DNA from: CALLPQ01 sp038531745
Lineage (GTDB): Bacteria > Pseudomonadota > Alphaproteobacteria > Caulobacterales > Parvularculaceae
Reading direction: 5' to 3'
DNA length: 64,000 nucleotides
Assembly: GCA_038531745.1 (NCBI GenBank)
Contig: JBCBBJ010000007.1
Location: forward strand, 129,099 to 193,098
Shown here: piece after piece, positions 45,559-54,151 of the stretch
Numbering within the stretch: the stretch's first letter is position 1
Layout: every line of letters starts with the position of its first letter
The notes under the pieces: generated by a model
The model's input: only the letters and a program-made list of their open reading frames with translations
Databases searched by the model: none
What the model was told of the DNA's origin: nothing
Program-made: the position numbers and the translations under genes

Positions 45559-47244
45559 CTAAAGGCTCAACGTCTTTGGTCGGTTTTTCAGGAGATAGCG
45601 CCCGGCAAACAAGCGGGTGAGCACGTAGGCGGTAAAGACTGACGTCACGACCCCGGTGGCGAGTGTCACGGCAAAGCCGCGCACGGGCCCCGCGCCCAGT
45701 TGGAACATGATCAGGGCGGCAAGAAAGGTCGTCACATTGGCGTCAAGGATTGCTGACCACGCCCGTCGATAGCCCGTCTCCACCGCATTGATCGGGCCTT
45801 TGCCAGCACCCAACTCTTCCCGGATACGCTCGAAGATCAAAACATTGGCGTCAACGGCCATGCCGATGGTCAACACAATACCGGCAATACCCGGCAGGGT
45901 TAGCGTGGAGCCGAACAAGGACAACAACCCGGCAATCAGGATCACATTGGCGATCAGTGCCATGTTGGCGTAAAGCCCGAACCGGCCATAGGAAATGACC
46001 ATATAAAAGATGACAGCAATAAAGCCGATGATGACGGCGCGGGACCCGGCCTTGATTGAATCCTGGCCAAGCCCGGCACCAACGGTGCGTTGTTCAATCG
46101 TCTGCAAAGGCGCGGGCAACGCCCCGGCGCGGATCAAGGTTGACACCCGCACGGCCTCATCGGCGGTAAAGCGCCCGGTAATGCGACCGGAGCCACCGGT
46201 GATCGGCGATTGGATATTGGGCGCCGAGATTACCCGACAATCAAGCACGATGGCAAAAACCTGCCCGATATTGTCACGGGTGTAGCGGGAAAACCGCCGC
46301 GCGCCGCGATTGTCAAACTTAAAATTGATTTGAAACCCGCCATTGTCCGGGTCCGGACTGGCCGAGGCATCAACAACCATGTCGCCGGTAATCACCGGCG
46401 TGCGTTCCAGGACGAGGGCGCCGCCCCCTTCTTCATCGGCAAGTCGGCGCACCATCCGCCCCGGCGGCATGCCGGATACCTCCGGGCACTGGGATTCCTC
46501 ATCAACATCAAGGCTGGCCCAATCGCCAATTTCCGGCACCGGTACCGAGAGGTCTGCCGGGTGAAAGGTGAGCTGGCCGGTTTGGTTGATCACATTTTTC
46601 AAGGCTTCGGGATCATTATCGCCGGGCACCTGCACCACGATGCGGTCTGTGCCCTGGGGCTGGATCGAGACTTCTTTATTGCCGGCGGGATCAATCCGTC
46701 GGCGCACAACCTCGATGGAATCGGTCACCGCCTCGCGGGCATAGCTGCGCTGGGCCTCATCGGTCATAGTGATGCGGATGGTGGCGTCGCCCACGGTGGT
46801 GACATTATAGGGCTGCACACTGCTCAGCCCGCCGGCCAACCCGCCAAGGTCAAGGCCAACGCGGGTGGCATCGCGCACCCGCTCCATCGCGTTGTCGAGC
46901 GTGGCGGGGTCACGCAGAACAATCTCAAGACGCTGTTCGGCTTTGTCGGGGCGGATCGCGCGGGTGGAAATCCGGCCGCCCTCCCCGCCGCGGTCCCGAA
47001 AGCGCGTGCGCACATCCTGGCCAAGGCTGGTCAGCCGGTCGCCGATGACCTTGTCCGTATCAACTTTGAGGAGAAGATAAGAGCCCCCTTGCAAGTCGAG
47101 GCCAAGGTTCATCGTGCTTTTGGGCAGAAAGCCCGGCAAGGCCGCGCGCTGGTCCTCGCTCAAAACATTGGGTAGCGCAAAGACGAGGCCAAAAAGCACC
47201 ACGCCGAGGGTGGCGATGGCTTGAAAGCGGGAAAATTGCAGCAT
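45559..47244 (-). CDS. secD: Protein translocase subunit SecD
   Basis: 561 residues from MLQFSRFQAIATLGV. The N-terminal TM is followed by NLGLDLQGGSYLLLKVD, then a large periplasmic domain with VVRRRIDPAGNKEVSIQPQG and IVVQVPGDNDPEAL, and FAIVLDCRVISAPNI. The C-terminal membrane domain has GAGLGQDSIKAGSRA and TIGMAVDANVLIFERIREEL. The frame extends 18 codons upstream; the internal Met is the family-like start although its ribosome site is weak. Middle gene of yajC-secD-secF. Confidence 0.96.
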   Translation of the reverse strand: MLQFSRFQAIATLGVVLFGLVFALPNVLSEDQRAALPGFLPKSTMNLGLDLQGGSYLLLKVDTDKVIGDRLTSLGQDVRTRFRDRGGEGGRISTRAIRPDKAEQRLEIVLRDPATLDNAMERVRDATRVGLDLGGLAGGLSSVQPYNVTTVGDATIRITMTDEAQRSYAREAVTDSIEVVRRRIDPAGNKEVSIQPQGTDRIVVQVPGDNDPEALKNVINQTGQLTFHPADLSVPVPEIGDWASLDVDEESQCPEVSGMPPGRMVRRLADEEGGGALVLERTPVITGDMVVDASASPDPDNGGFQINFKFDNRGARRFSRYTRDNIGQVFAIVLDCRVISAPNIQSPITGGSGRITGRFTADEAVRVSTLIRAGALPAPLQTIEQRTVGAGLGQDSIKAGSRAVIIGFIAVIFYMVISYGRFGLYANMALIANVILIAGLLSLFGSTLTLPGIAGIVLTIGMAVDANVLIFERIREELGAGKGPINAVETGYRRAWSAILDANVTTFLAALIMFQLGAGPVRGFAVTLATGVVTSVFTAYVLTRLFAGRYLLKNRPKTLSL

Positions 47245-47451
47245 CAGACGGTTCCGGAATTGGAGGGACGGCAAGGCCCGGTGGCGGGCCAACATCACTA
47301 AACAGGATCGAGGTCAATCATCGATGGCGGGGCACCCTGTCGCGTGCATCACCCCGAGCGTGTGCCTGACAACGTGGTGGCAACCGGGCGCAGCACAAGA
47401 CGCGTGCCACCGTCGGCGCCCGTTGACGGGCCGTTTGCGCGCGCGGTGTGA

Positions 47452-47844
47452 CTATTTTTCATCATTGGCCGGTTGCGGCTTGGTGCGCACATCACTGAGC
47501 GTCGCCTTGACCACTTTGACCGCCACATTATCGGCGAGTTCAACCATCACCTCGTCGCCTTCCAGCACCTTCGTCACCTTGCCGACAATCCCGCCAGCGG
47601 TAACCACAACATCACCGCGGCGCACATTGGCCACCATCTCCAGATGCTTTTTGCGCGCTTGGGCCTGGGGCCGGATTAAGAGGAAATAGAAGATCACAAA
47701 GATAAAGATGATCGGCAGAAACTGGATCAACGCACTTTGCGCCGTGGGCTCAGGCGCTTGCGCCAGGGCGGCGGGCATCACAGCGAAAAGTGATAGCGCA
47801 GACAAAGCTCGCAAAGCGGGCCGATAAAAACGGGCGGTCCCCAT
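47452..47844 (-). CDS. yajC: Preprotein translocase subunit YajC
   Basis: 130 residues. An unusual N-terminal signal-like extension (MGTARFYRPALRALSALSLFAV) precedes the family TM helix (LPIIFIFVIFYFLLIRPQ). Then come RKKHLEMVANVRRGDVVVTAGGIVGKVTKV and a short tail with VKATLSDVRTKP. An AGGAGA ribosome site precedes this Met; an upstream Met in frame lacks one. It partners SecDF. Confidence 0.92.
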   Translation of the reverse strand: MGTARFYRPALRALSALSLFAVMPAALAQAPEPTAQSALIQFLPIIFIFVIFYFLLIRPQAQARKKHLEMVANVRRGDVVVTAGGIVGKVTKVLEGDEVMVELADNVAVKVVKATLSDVRTKPQPANDEK

Positions 47845-48086
47845 GGGCGGCGGTCTCCTGAAAAGAGTAGATGACGAAAAGCGGCTCACACAGGCCAACT
47901 TCCCACAAAAAGCAAGACCAGATCCGGTCTGGCGTTAGAGCGCGGGTATAACCGCAATCGACAAGGAGTAGCAATGGTGACGAGGTTATCGCACGGCGGT
48001 GATGTCAATTAGGGTATGTGGGGGTGCCTTAAGCCGAATGCGCCATGCACCCTCTCGGCGACCATGGGGTTGCTGACCGGCTATGA

Positions 48087-49019
48087 TCACACAGCGTAGT
48101 CTTTTCCCACCAGGTCGCTGCACAAGGTCAACAGGTTTGCATAGAGCGTTTTCACATCAACGCCTTTGCCATTCTTGTCGTAAAAGAACCGACGGTTGGC
48201 ACGGGCGGCGGCGGGAAAGAGCTCTACGGCTGACGCGTTTGGTCGTTCTTTATGGGCGATGAAGAGTTTTGCTGCGCCGCCTGCGCCCAGAAAATGCGCA
48301 ATATAAAGTTCAGCATAGTTTGGCCGGCGCCCCAATCAGCGGGTCAGGAAGGCACGTTGTTCACGCGCATATTGGGCCGCCATGAAGGTCGAGAGTTTGG
48401 GATCATACCGAAGGTTCAAAAGCCGTCGCTTTATCCGTGTATTGACGACCATGGGCCGCCCATTTTCCGCGGTGATATACCGGACCAGAGCACCTTGCCC
48501 ATGGTTCGCGCCATGGCGTGAAAATACATCCAACCAGGTGCTTTCCGTAAACTGATAAAGCCCTTTTGCCGATGAGGTGCCAGCCGCCGCAACCGGATCA
48601 AAGGAGCTTTCGCGTTGGGCGAGATGAGCCAGATAATCCTCCGGAATGTCGGTGAGCGCCGAGGCTTCTTGGATGAAAGAGTCGATAGCTTGCCTGGAGA
48701 AAACACTATCGCCAAAATCATCCGCCATCGCCATTTTCAATTGGGGCACGGGCGGGGCATCGTTGGGTTGCCCTGCTTCGGTTTCTTTTTCTTCGAGGGC
48801 GAGGACTTCACGCATGGCGGTGTCATGTTCCAACGCCGCTTCCCGAAGGCGTTTTTGAACGCGGTAATCGTGCGCTTTTTCTTGCGCCCAGGCCCCGGCA
48901 TCAACAACGGCACCAGTAAAGGTTTTACCAGCCCGCGTTATCGCTGCATTCATGGGCCCAACGGTCATAAAATCGTAGATTAAAACGAGGGCTAGAATGA
49001 TGATCGCAATCGTTCGCAT
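48087..49019 (-). pseudogene. Lytic transglycosylase-like gene interrupted by an in-frame TGA
   Basis: The first part (48336-49019, 227 residues) has an N-terminal TM/signal helix, a charged coiled stretch, and an SLT fold: LAHLAQRESSFDPVAAAGTSSAKGLYQFTESTW with Glu137 as the predicted acid. It ends REQRAFLTR at TGA (48336-48338). The same frame continues at once with LGRRPNYAELYIAHFLG, then AAARANRRFFYDKNGKG, which is the normal C-terminal continuation of this family, to a TGA at 48087. So a single nonsense codon splits what looks like one gene of about 310 residues. The catalytic core is intact in the first part, which may still work. A sequencing error or readthrough is possible. Confidence 0.8.
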
Positions 49020-49255
49020 GATGATCTCTTGAGTGGCGTTTATGCAAAATTACTCAATACATACCTCATGAATTTGCTCCCTATCCGATGTGTTTACAAT
49101 AGCGGGTGAGCCGCTGAACCGCTTAACGAACGATCACATTTCGTTGCTTCATTGACGCTTTCGCGTGAAACGTAACAATTTAGGAGAGATGGAGGTTTCA
49201 TGGGCCCAAGGGACCCCGCCCCTCGCCAACCGCTGGCGCAATACCATCCCCATAT

Positions 49256-49282
49256 AAAAAGCCGGTCTGCGCAGAGCAGACC
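49256..49282 (-). terminator. Terminator after glnA
   Basis: ggtctgc (49264-49270) pairs with gcagacc (49276-49282), five-base loop, followed on the minus strand by ggcttttt. Confidence 0.8.
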
Positions 49283-49294
49283 GCCTTTCCCTTT

Positions 49295-49328
49295 GGCCAG
49301 GCATGTGTGTGGGGGAAAAAGCCTGGCC
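49295..49328. other. 8-bp inverted repeat just after glnA
   Basis: ggccaggc (49295-49302) pairs exactly with gcctggcc (49321-49328) around an 18-base loop. It stands 19 bp downstream of the glnA stop and before the T-tailed hairpin. Confidence 0.5.
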
Positions 49329-49346
49329 GAATGTATTTCTCACAGG

Positions 49347-50753
49347 TTAGAGTGAGTAATACATTGCAAATTCTACCGGATGCGGCGTGGTTTCAAAACG
49401 GGTCACTTCTTCGCGCTTGAGATCGATATAGGCATCGATCTGATCATCGGAAAAGACATTGCCTTTCTTCAGGAACGCCCGGTCGGTATCGAGTGCATCA
49501 AGCGCTTCGCGCAAAGACGCACAGACGGTTGGAATATCCTGTAATTCCTCCGCAGGCAGATCATAAAGGTCTTTATCCATGGGATCGCCGGGATGGATCT
49601 TATTTTCAATACCATCAAGCCCCGCCATCAGAAGGGCGGCAAAGGTCAGATATGGGTTGCCACACGCATCGGGGAAGCGCGCTTCGATGCGTTTGCCCTT
49701 GGCCGATTGAACCCAGGGAATACGGATGGAGGCAGAGCGGTTGCGCGCAGAATAGGCCAACATCACCGGCGCCTCAAACCCTGGTACCAACCGTTTATAG
49801 CTGTTGGTCGACGCATTCGCGAAGGCGTTAATGGCCCGCGCATGCTTGATGATACCGCCAATATAAAAGAGGCAGGTTTCTGACAAATCCGCATACCGAT
49901 CACCGGCAAAAGCAGGCTTGCCATCTTTCCAGATTGACTGGTGCACGTGCATGCCGGAGCCATTGTCATTATAGACCGGCTTTGGCATGAAGGTTGCCGT
50001 TTTACCATAGCGATGGGCAACCTGCTGCACCACATATTTATAGGCCTGCATATTGTCGGCCATTTTTGTCAGGGTAGAGAATTTCATTCCCAACTCATGC
50101 TGGGAGGGCGCAACCTCGTGGTGGTGTTTTTCCGGCGCGAGACCCATTTCGCCCATGACGGTGAGCATTTCGGTCCGCATGTCCTGCTCGCTGTCCACGG
50201 GCGGCACGGGGAAATATCCGCCCTTGGGGCCCGGGCGGTGGCCCATATTCCCACGTTCATAATCCGTTGCCGAATTATAGGGACCTTCCGTTGAATCGAT
50301 GGAAAAGCCGGTCTGGTTCTGATCAACGGAAAACCGCACATCTTCAAAAACGAAAAACTCCGCCTCTGGACCAAAAAAGGCTGTGTCACCAATACCGGAT
50401 GCGCCAAGGTAAGCTTCGGCGGCTTTGGCCGTTGTGCGCGGGTCACGGGCATAGGCCTGGCCGGTTGCAGGCTCCAAAATATCGCAAACGACCGACAATG
50501 TCGGTTGGGCAAAAAACGGGTCAAGCACTGCAGTATCGGGGTCAGGCATCAGGATCATGTCAGACTCATTGATCGCCTTCCACCCGGCAATGGACGAGCC
50601 ATCAAACATGGTGCCCTCGGCAAATAGATCCTCATCAACCATGGACCGGTCAAAAGTCACATGCTGCCACTTCCCGCGCGGGTCGGTGAAGCGCAAATCC
50701 ACAAAGCGGATATCTTCGTCTTTTACTTTTTTTAAGATGGCATTCGCCGACAT
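49347..50753 (-). CDS. glnA: Glutamine synthetase type I
   Basis: ATP-dependent amidation of glutamate; dodecamer under PII/adenylylation control. 468 residues, the usual GSI-beta length. MFDGSSIAGWKAI (49-61), FGPEAEFFVF with metal ligand Glu, HHHEVAPSQHELGMKF, NGSGMHVHQSIWKDGKP, NRSASIRIP, and the adenylylation Tyr397 in DKDLYDLP. It follows glnB on the same strand with a 353-bp gap. One or two hairpins end the transcript. Confidence 0.98.
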   Translation of the reverse strand: MSANAILKKVKDEDIRFVDLRFTDPRGKWQHVTFDRSMVDEDLFAEGTMFDGSSIAGWKAINESDMILMPDPDTAVLDPFFAQPTLSVVCDILEPATGQAYARDPRTTAKAAEAYLGASGIGDTAFFGPEAEFFVFEDVRFSVDQNQTGFSIDSTEGPYNSATDYERGNMGHRPGPKGGYFPVPPVDSEQDMRTEMLTVMGEMGLAPEKHHHEVAPSQHELGMKFSTLTKMADNMQAYKYVVQQVAHRYGKTATFMPKPVYNDNGSGMHVHQSIWKDGKPAFAGDRYADLSETCLFYIGGIIKHARAINAFANASTNSYKRLVPGFEAPVMLAYSARNRSASIRIPWVQSAKGKRIEARFPDACGNPYLTFAALLMAGLDGIENKIHPGDPMDKDLYDLPAEELQDIPTVCASLREALDALDTDRAFLKKGNVFSDDQIDAYIDLKREEVTRFETTPHPVEFAMYYSL

Positions 50754-51106
50754 GAGGGAGGCTCCGTAAGGTTAAACATTGGTAGAAAAAGCGCAAAGCG
50801 GTAATCGCCGGGGATGCATTTTGCGGATGGCCATTGAAGGCTAATCCAACACCCACCTTTGGCGCAGGCCCGGTACTGGTTTTACGGGCTGACGATAGCC
50901 GATTTGAATTTTGCAACGCAACAGATAAGGCACCGAAATCGGGGGGACATGGACCTAAAGCCGGCTATCACTGGCATAGTCTGCTAATTGCCTGCCAATT
51001 TTGTCCGTGATTGATGGCGTGGCCGTCCTGTCTCCTGCCCCTTTTCAGGGCGACTGTCATGCGCTGGTAACAAGCGAACGCCCCAATTTTCACTAGACGC
51101 TGTTGA
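50754..51106. other. 353-bp gap between glnB and glnA
   Basis: Probably holds a glnA promoter. I searched for a GG-N10-GC sigma54 pattern and for clean hairpins and found neither convincingly. Confidence 0.4.
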
Positions 51107-51445
51107 TCATACCGCCTGTTCGCCCGTGTCGCCAGTCCGTATGCGGACGGCTTCTTCCACGGCGGAGACAAAGATTTTCCCATCGCCGATGCGCCCTGAA
51201 TGGGCGGCTTCGCGAATAACGGTGAGTGCGCGTTCCACCTGGGCGTCGGCAACAACCAATTCAATTTTCACCTTCGGCAGAAAATCCACCACATATTCCG
51301 CGCCGCGATAAAGCTCCGTATGACCCTTTTGTCGGCCAAAGCCACGCGCGTCGAGAACCGTCATCCCCGACATGCCAATATCCTGCAATGCTTCTTTCAC
51401 ATCGTCCAATTTGAACGGTTTGATGATGGCTTCGATCTTTTTCAC
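51107..51445 (-). CDS. glnB: Nitrogen regulatory protein P-II
   Basis: Trimeric signal protein reporting 2-oxoglutarate and ATP/ADP. The GTG at 51445 gives exactly 112 residues, standard for PII. KKIEAIIKPFKLDDVKEAL, T-loop GHTELYRGAEYVVDFLPK with uridylylation Tyr51, GRIGDGKIFV, and a C-terminal VRIRTGDTGEQAV. The open frame extends 40 codons further up, overlapping the divergent nnr gene. It is paired with glnA. Confidence 0.96.
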   Translation of the reverse strand: MKKIEAIIKPFKLDDVKEALQDIGMSGMTVLDARGFGRQKGHTELYRGAEYVVDFLPKVKIELVVADAQVERALTVIREAAHSGRIGDGKIFVSAVEEAVRIRTGDTGEQAV

Positions 51446-51656
51446 AATCGAGGGCTCCCGCAGCGGCACCGGCGCACACAGCGCACGGCGACGAGTGTTA
51501 TAACCCCTATTGCGGCGATCCGCCAAATCGCCGGTGGAAAAACGCACAAATGGACTCGTTGCCAACTTGCCGGGCGCGGCGGCGGCGCTTAGCTTTTGGG
51601 CGTCCTCCTCTCGCGATCATCGCGTTATTTTTATCCCCGACCTATTAGATGCCCTT

Positions 51657-53393
51657 ATGTTGCAATCGCTTTTGCTGACCGCTGATCAAAAACGCCGGAT
51701 TGATCGTCTGGCCATCGCGGCGGGCACCCCAGGCGCGCAATTGATGGAACGCGCCGGGATGCTGCTTGCCCGGTTTGTGGCACAAATTGCTCAGCAAAAC
51801 GCCTCTGCCCCTGCCCCCACTGCTGCCATTGCCGGCCCGGACGCAAGGACTGGCGAGGACGCAACGACCCGCCAGGATCAGCAGCCAGCGCCGCCGCTGC
51901 GCGTCGCCATTGTGTGTGGGCCCGGCAATAATGGCGGCGATGGCTTTGTGCTGGCCCGTCTGTTGGCCGATCAAGGGTGGCCAATATCGCTGTTTTTGAG
52001 CGCGCCGCCCGAAACGCTCACCGGCGATGCCCGGCTGATGGCCGATCTTTATGAGGGGCCGGTCACCCCGCTCACCGTCGCCGCCTTGGGCACCCCCGCT
52101 TTTTTGGACGCGCACTTGGTTGTGGATGCTCTCTTTGGGACCGGGCTGAACCGGCCCATCACCGGTAATGGGCGCGCGGTCATCGAGACGATCAATAAAG
52201 CGGGAAAACCAGTGCTGGCCGTGGATATCCCCAGCGGGGTCAATGCCGACAGCGGCGCGGTTCTTGGCACGGCAATCCGCGCCAATTGGACCCTGACATT
52301 TGTGGCGCGCAGCCCCGGCCATGTGCTCTACCCCGGTCGCGGTTTGGCCGGGCAGGTGGAAATTGGCGATCTTGGTCTGGCGCCCGATCGGATTGCCCAA
52401 GGGACCCGCGACGATGAGGGCAAAAATCAAGGGGATGCCACCGCGGTGCACCGGGCGGTCAACGATCTCCCCCTCTGGGCGCGGGCGTGGCCGCAACCGG
52501 TGGCCAGTGACCATAAATACAGCCGCGGCGCGGTGGGCGTTGTGTCCGGCCCCCTGGTCCAAGGGGGTGCGGCACGTCTTGCGGCCCAGGGCGCCTTGCG
52601 CGCGGGGGCGGGCGCGGTGACGGTGTGGTCGCCGCCGGGTGCCCTTATCACCCATGCCAGTCACCTGACCGCGATCATGCTAAAACGCGCGGCCGATGCA
52701 GCGGCGATCACGGACCTGATAGACGACCCCCGCCTGGGGAGTGTGGTGATCGGCCCCGGTCTCCATGACCCGGCGCGGCCAGACACCGCCGATACCGACC
52801 GAGCAAAGGTACTCGCCTGCCTCAAAGGATCAGCGCGTATTGTTGTTGACGCGGATGGCTTGACCTTGTTCGAAGATAGGCCCGAAGCACTTTTTGCCCA
52901 CCTTCGCGCAACCCATGTGCTTACCCCCCATTGGGGCGAATTTAGCCGGTTGTTCCCGGATCTGGCCAACAAAACGAAAGGCACCACAAATAGTACCGCG
53001 AACGGCACGCCCACAATGCCCGCTGCCAGCAAGATCGATATTGCCCTGGCGGCAGCTGAGCGATGCGGCGCGATCATCGTTCTTAAAGGCGCTGATACGG
53101 TGATTGCCGCGCCCGCCGGTGACGACAGCGAAGCCACCGCGCGGGTCAATGTGAACGCACCGCCAACGCTCGCCACCGCGGGAAGCGGCGATGTACTTGC
53201 CGGTTTTATTGCGGGCCTCGCCGCGAGCGTGGCGCCCGATGGCGCGCCCATGGCCTTGTTTGAGGCAGCGTGCGGCGGCGTTTGGCTCCACGGCGCATGC
53301 GGACAATATGCAGGGCAGGGCTTAACGGCTGAAGACCTTCCCGATGCCCTGCCCGCTGTTCTTAAACAGATTTTTCAGCCTACGGATGGCTAA
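51657..53393 (+). CDS. nnr: Bifunctional NAD(P)H-hydrate epimerase / ADP-dependent dehydratase
   Basis: Repairs hydrated NAD(P)H. 578 residues from MLQSLLLTADQ. The N-terminal YjeF_N half has GTPGAQLMERAGMLLARF, then GPGNNGGDGFVLARLLADQG and VDALFGTGLNR, and AVDIPSGVNADSG. The C-terminal ribokinase-like half has KYSRGAVGVVSGPLVQGGAA, ADGLTLF, VLTPHWGEFSRL and the ATP-site APPTLATAGSGDVLAGFIAG. Insertions of low complexity lie around residues 35-75 and 440-460. Divergent from glnB. Confidence 0.95.
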   Translation: MLQSLLLTADQKRRIDRLAIAAGTPGAQLMERAGMLLARFVAQIAQQNASAPAPTAAIAGPDARTGEDATTRQDQQPAPPLRVAIVCGPGNNGGDGFVLARLLADQGWPISLFLSAPPETLTGDARLMADLYEGPVTPLTVAALGTPAFLDAHLVVDALFGTGLNRPITGNGRAVIETINKAGKPVLAVDIPSGVNADSGAVLGTAIRANWTLTFVARSPGHVLYPGRGLAGQVEIGDLGLAPDRIAQGTRDDEGKNQGDATAVHRAVNDLPLWARAWPQPVASDHKYSRGAVGVVSGPLVQGGAARLAAQGALRAGAGAVTVWSPPGALITHASHLTAIMLKRAADAAAITDLIDDPRLGSVVIGPGLHDPARPDTADTDRAKVLACLKGSARIVVDADGLTLFEDRPEALFAHLRATHVLTPHWGEFSRLFPDLANKTKGTTNSTANGTPTMPAASKIDIALAAAERCGAIIVLKGADTVIAAPAGDDSEATARVNVNAPPTLATAGSGDVLAGFIAGLAASVAPDGAPMALFEAACGGVWLHGACGQYAGQGLTAEDLPDALPAVLKQIFQPTDG

Positions 53394-53401
53394 AGGGTAC
53401 A

Positions 53402-54055
53402 CTACCCACGCAGATCAATATCGCCGCCGGACGATTCACTCGAATTGACCGAGGACGGATTACCGTAAACGTCGATATTGCCGCCGCTGGACGCATCGCC
53501 ATTAAAATCCTTCGTGGCGTGCACACGGATATTGGCACCGCTGGAGACATCCGCATTGGCCGACATGCATACAAGATCGCGCGCATCAATATCAGAACCA
53601 CTGGACGCGTCGGCGCGTACCGACCCGCAGGTGCCACTAATCGTCATATCAGCGCCGCTGGATGCATCAAGGGTGACAACATCGCTATCGACGCCGGTGG
53701 CATCAACATCAGCGCCGGAGGATACATCAACCAGCGACAACGTGGGTACGGTGATCGCAACGTTCACATTTCCGCCGCTGTTACCCCAGTTCCAACCACT
53801 GTTATTTTTACGTTTTAACCGAATACGCAAGACTCCATCGTCGCTATCAATCCGTAGGCGTTCCAACCTTTCAGTTGAGGCTTCAGCCTCAATGGATTGC
53901 GCACCGCCAACCGTGATATCAACGCTGATACCGTTGGAAACTTTGACCCCGGTAAAGCTCGCCACGTCATATGTCTTGGTTTCCGCCGACGCCGACAAAA
54001 CCATCAGGGACGCTAATGAGACCGCTGCACCGGCAGCAACAAAACGCTTTTTCAT
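53402..54055 (-). CDS. GIN domain (DUF2807) secreted protein
   Basis: 217 residues. Signal peptide MKKRFVAAGAAVSLASLMVL, ending ASAE. The mature protein is a beta-helix with recurring DVSSGAD, DASSGAD and DASSGSD turns, characteristic of the GIN/DUF2807 family. The start has an AGGAGGG ribosome site. Convergent with nnr, 8 bp apart. The family role is unknown. A longer relative is at 2942-3955. Confidence 0.86.
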   Translation of the reverse strand: MKKRFVAAGAAVSLASLMVLSASAETKTYDVASFTGVKVSNGISVDITVGGAQSIEAEASTERLERLRIDSDDGVLRIRLKRKNNSGWNWGNSGGNVNVAITVPTLSLVDVSSGADVDATGVDSDVVTLDASSGADMTISGTCGSVRADASSGSDIDARDLVCMSANADVSSGANIRVHATKDFNGDASSGGNIDVYGNPSSVNSSESSGGDIDLRG

Positions 54056-54151
54056 CGTAATAACCCTCCTCTTCGAAAGCATGGCCAGGAGGATGGGCGA
54101 CGGCTCGAATGCACGCAAGCTTTCAGGCCATATTTTGCGACAAACCGGTTT

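Larger units (their letters stand above)
49020..49346. other. 327-bp gap between glnA and the transglycosylase gene
   Basis: Contains two hairpins downstream of glnA (49295-49328 and 49256-49282). The rest shows nothing definite. Confidence 0.5.

Noticed and set aside
48336..48338. Selenocysteine coding at the in-frame TGA of the transglycosylase
   Set aside because: TGA is used as an ordinary stop in several genes here (lpxI, glsA), I see no SECIS-like hairpin just after it, and the family has no cysteine at this place.
50754..51106. A possible sigma54 (-24/-12) promoter before glnA, from TGGCA...TTGC near 50970
   Set aside because: The spacing between GG and GC is 15 instead of 10 and the orientation does not fit.
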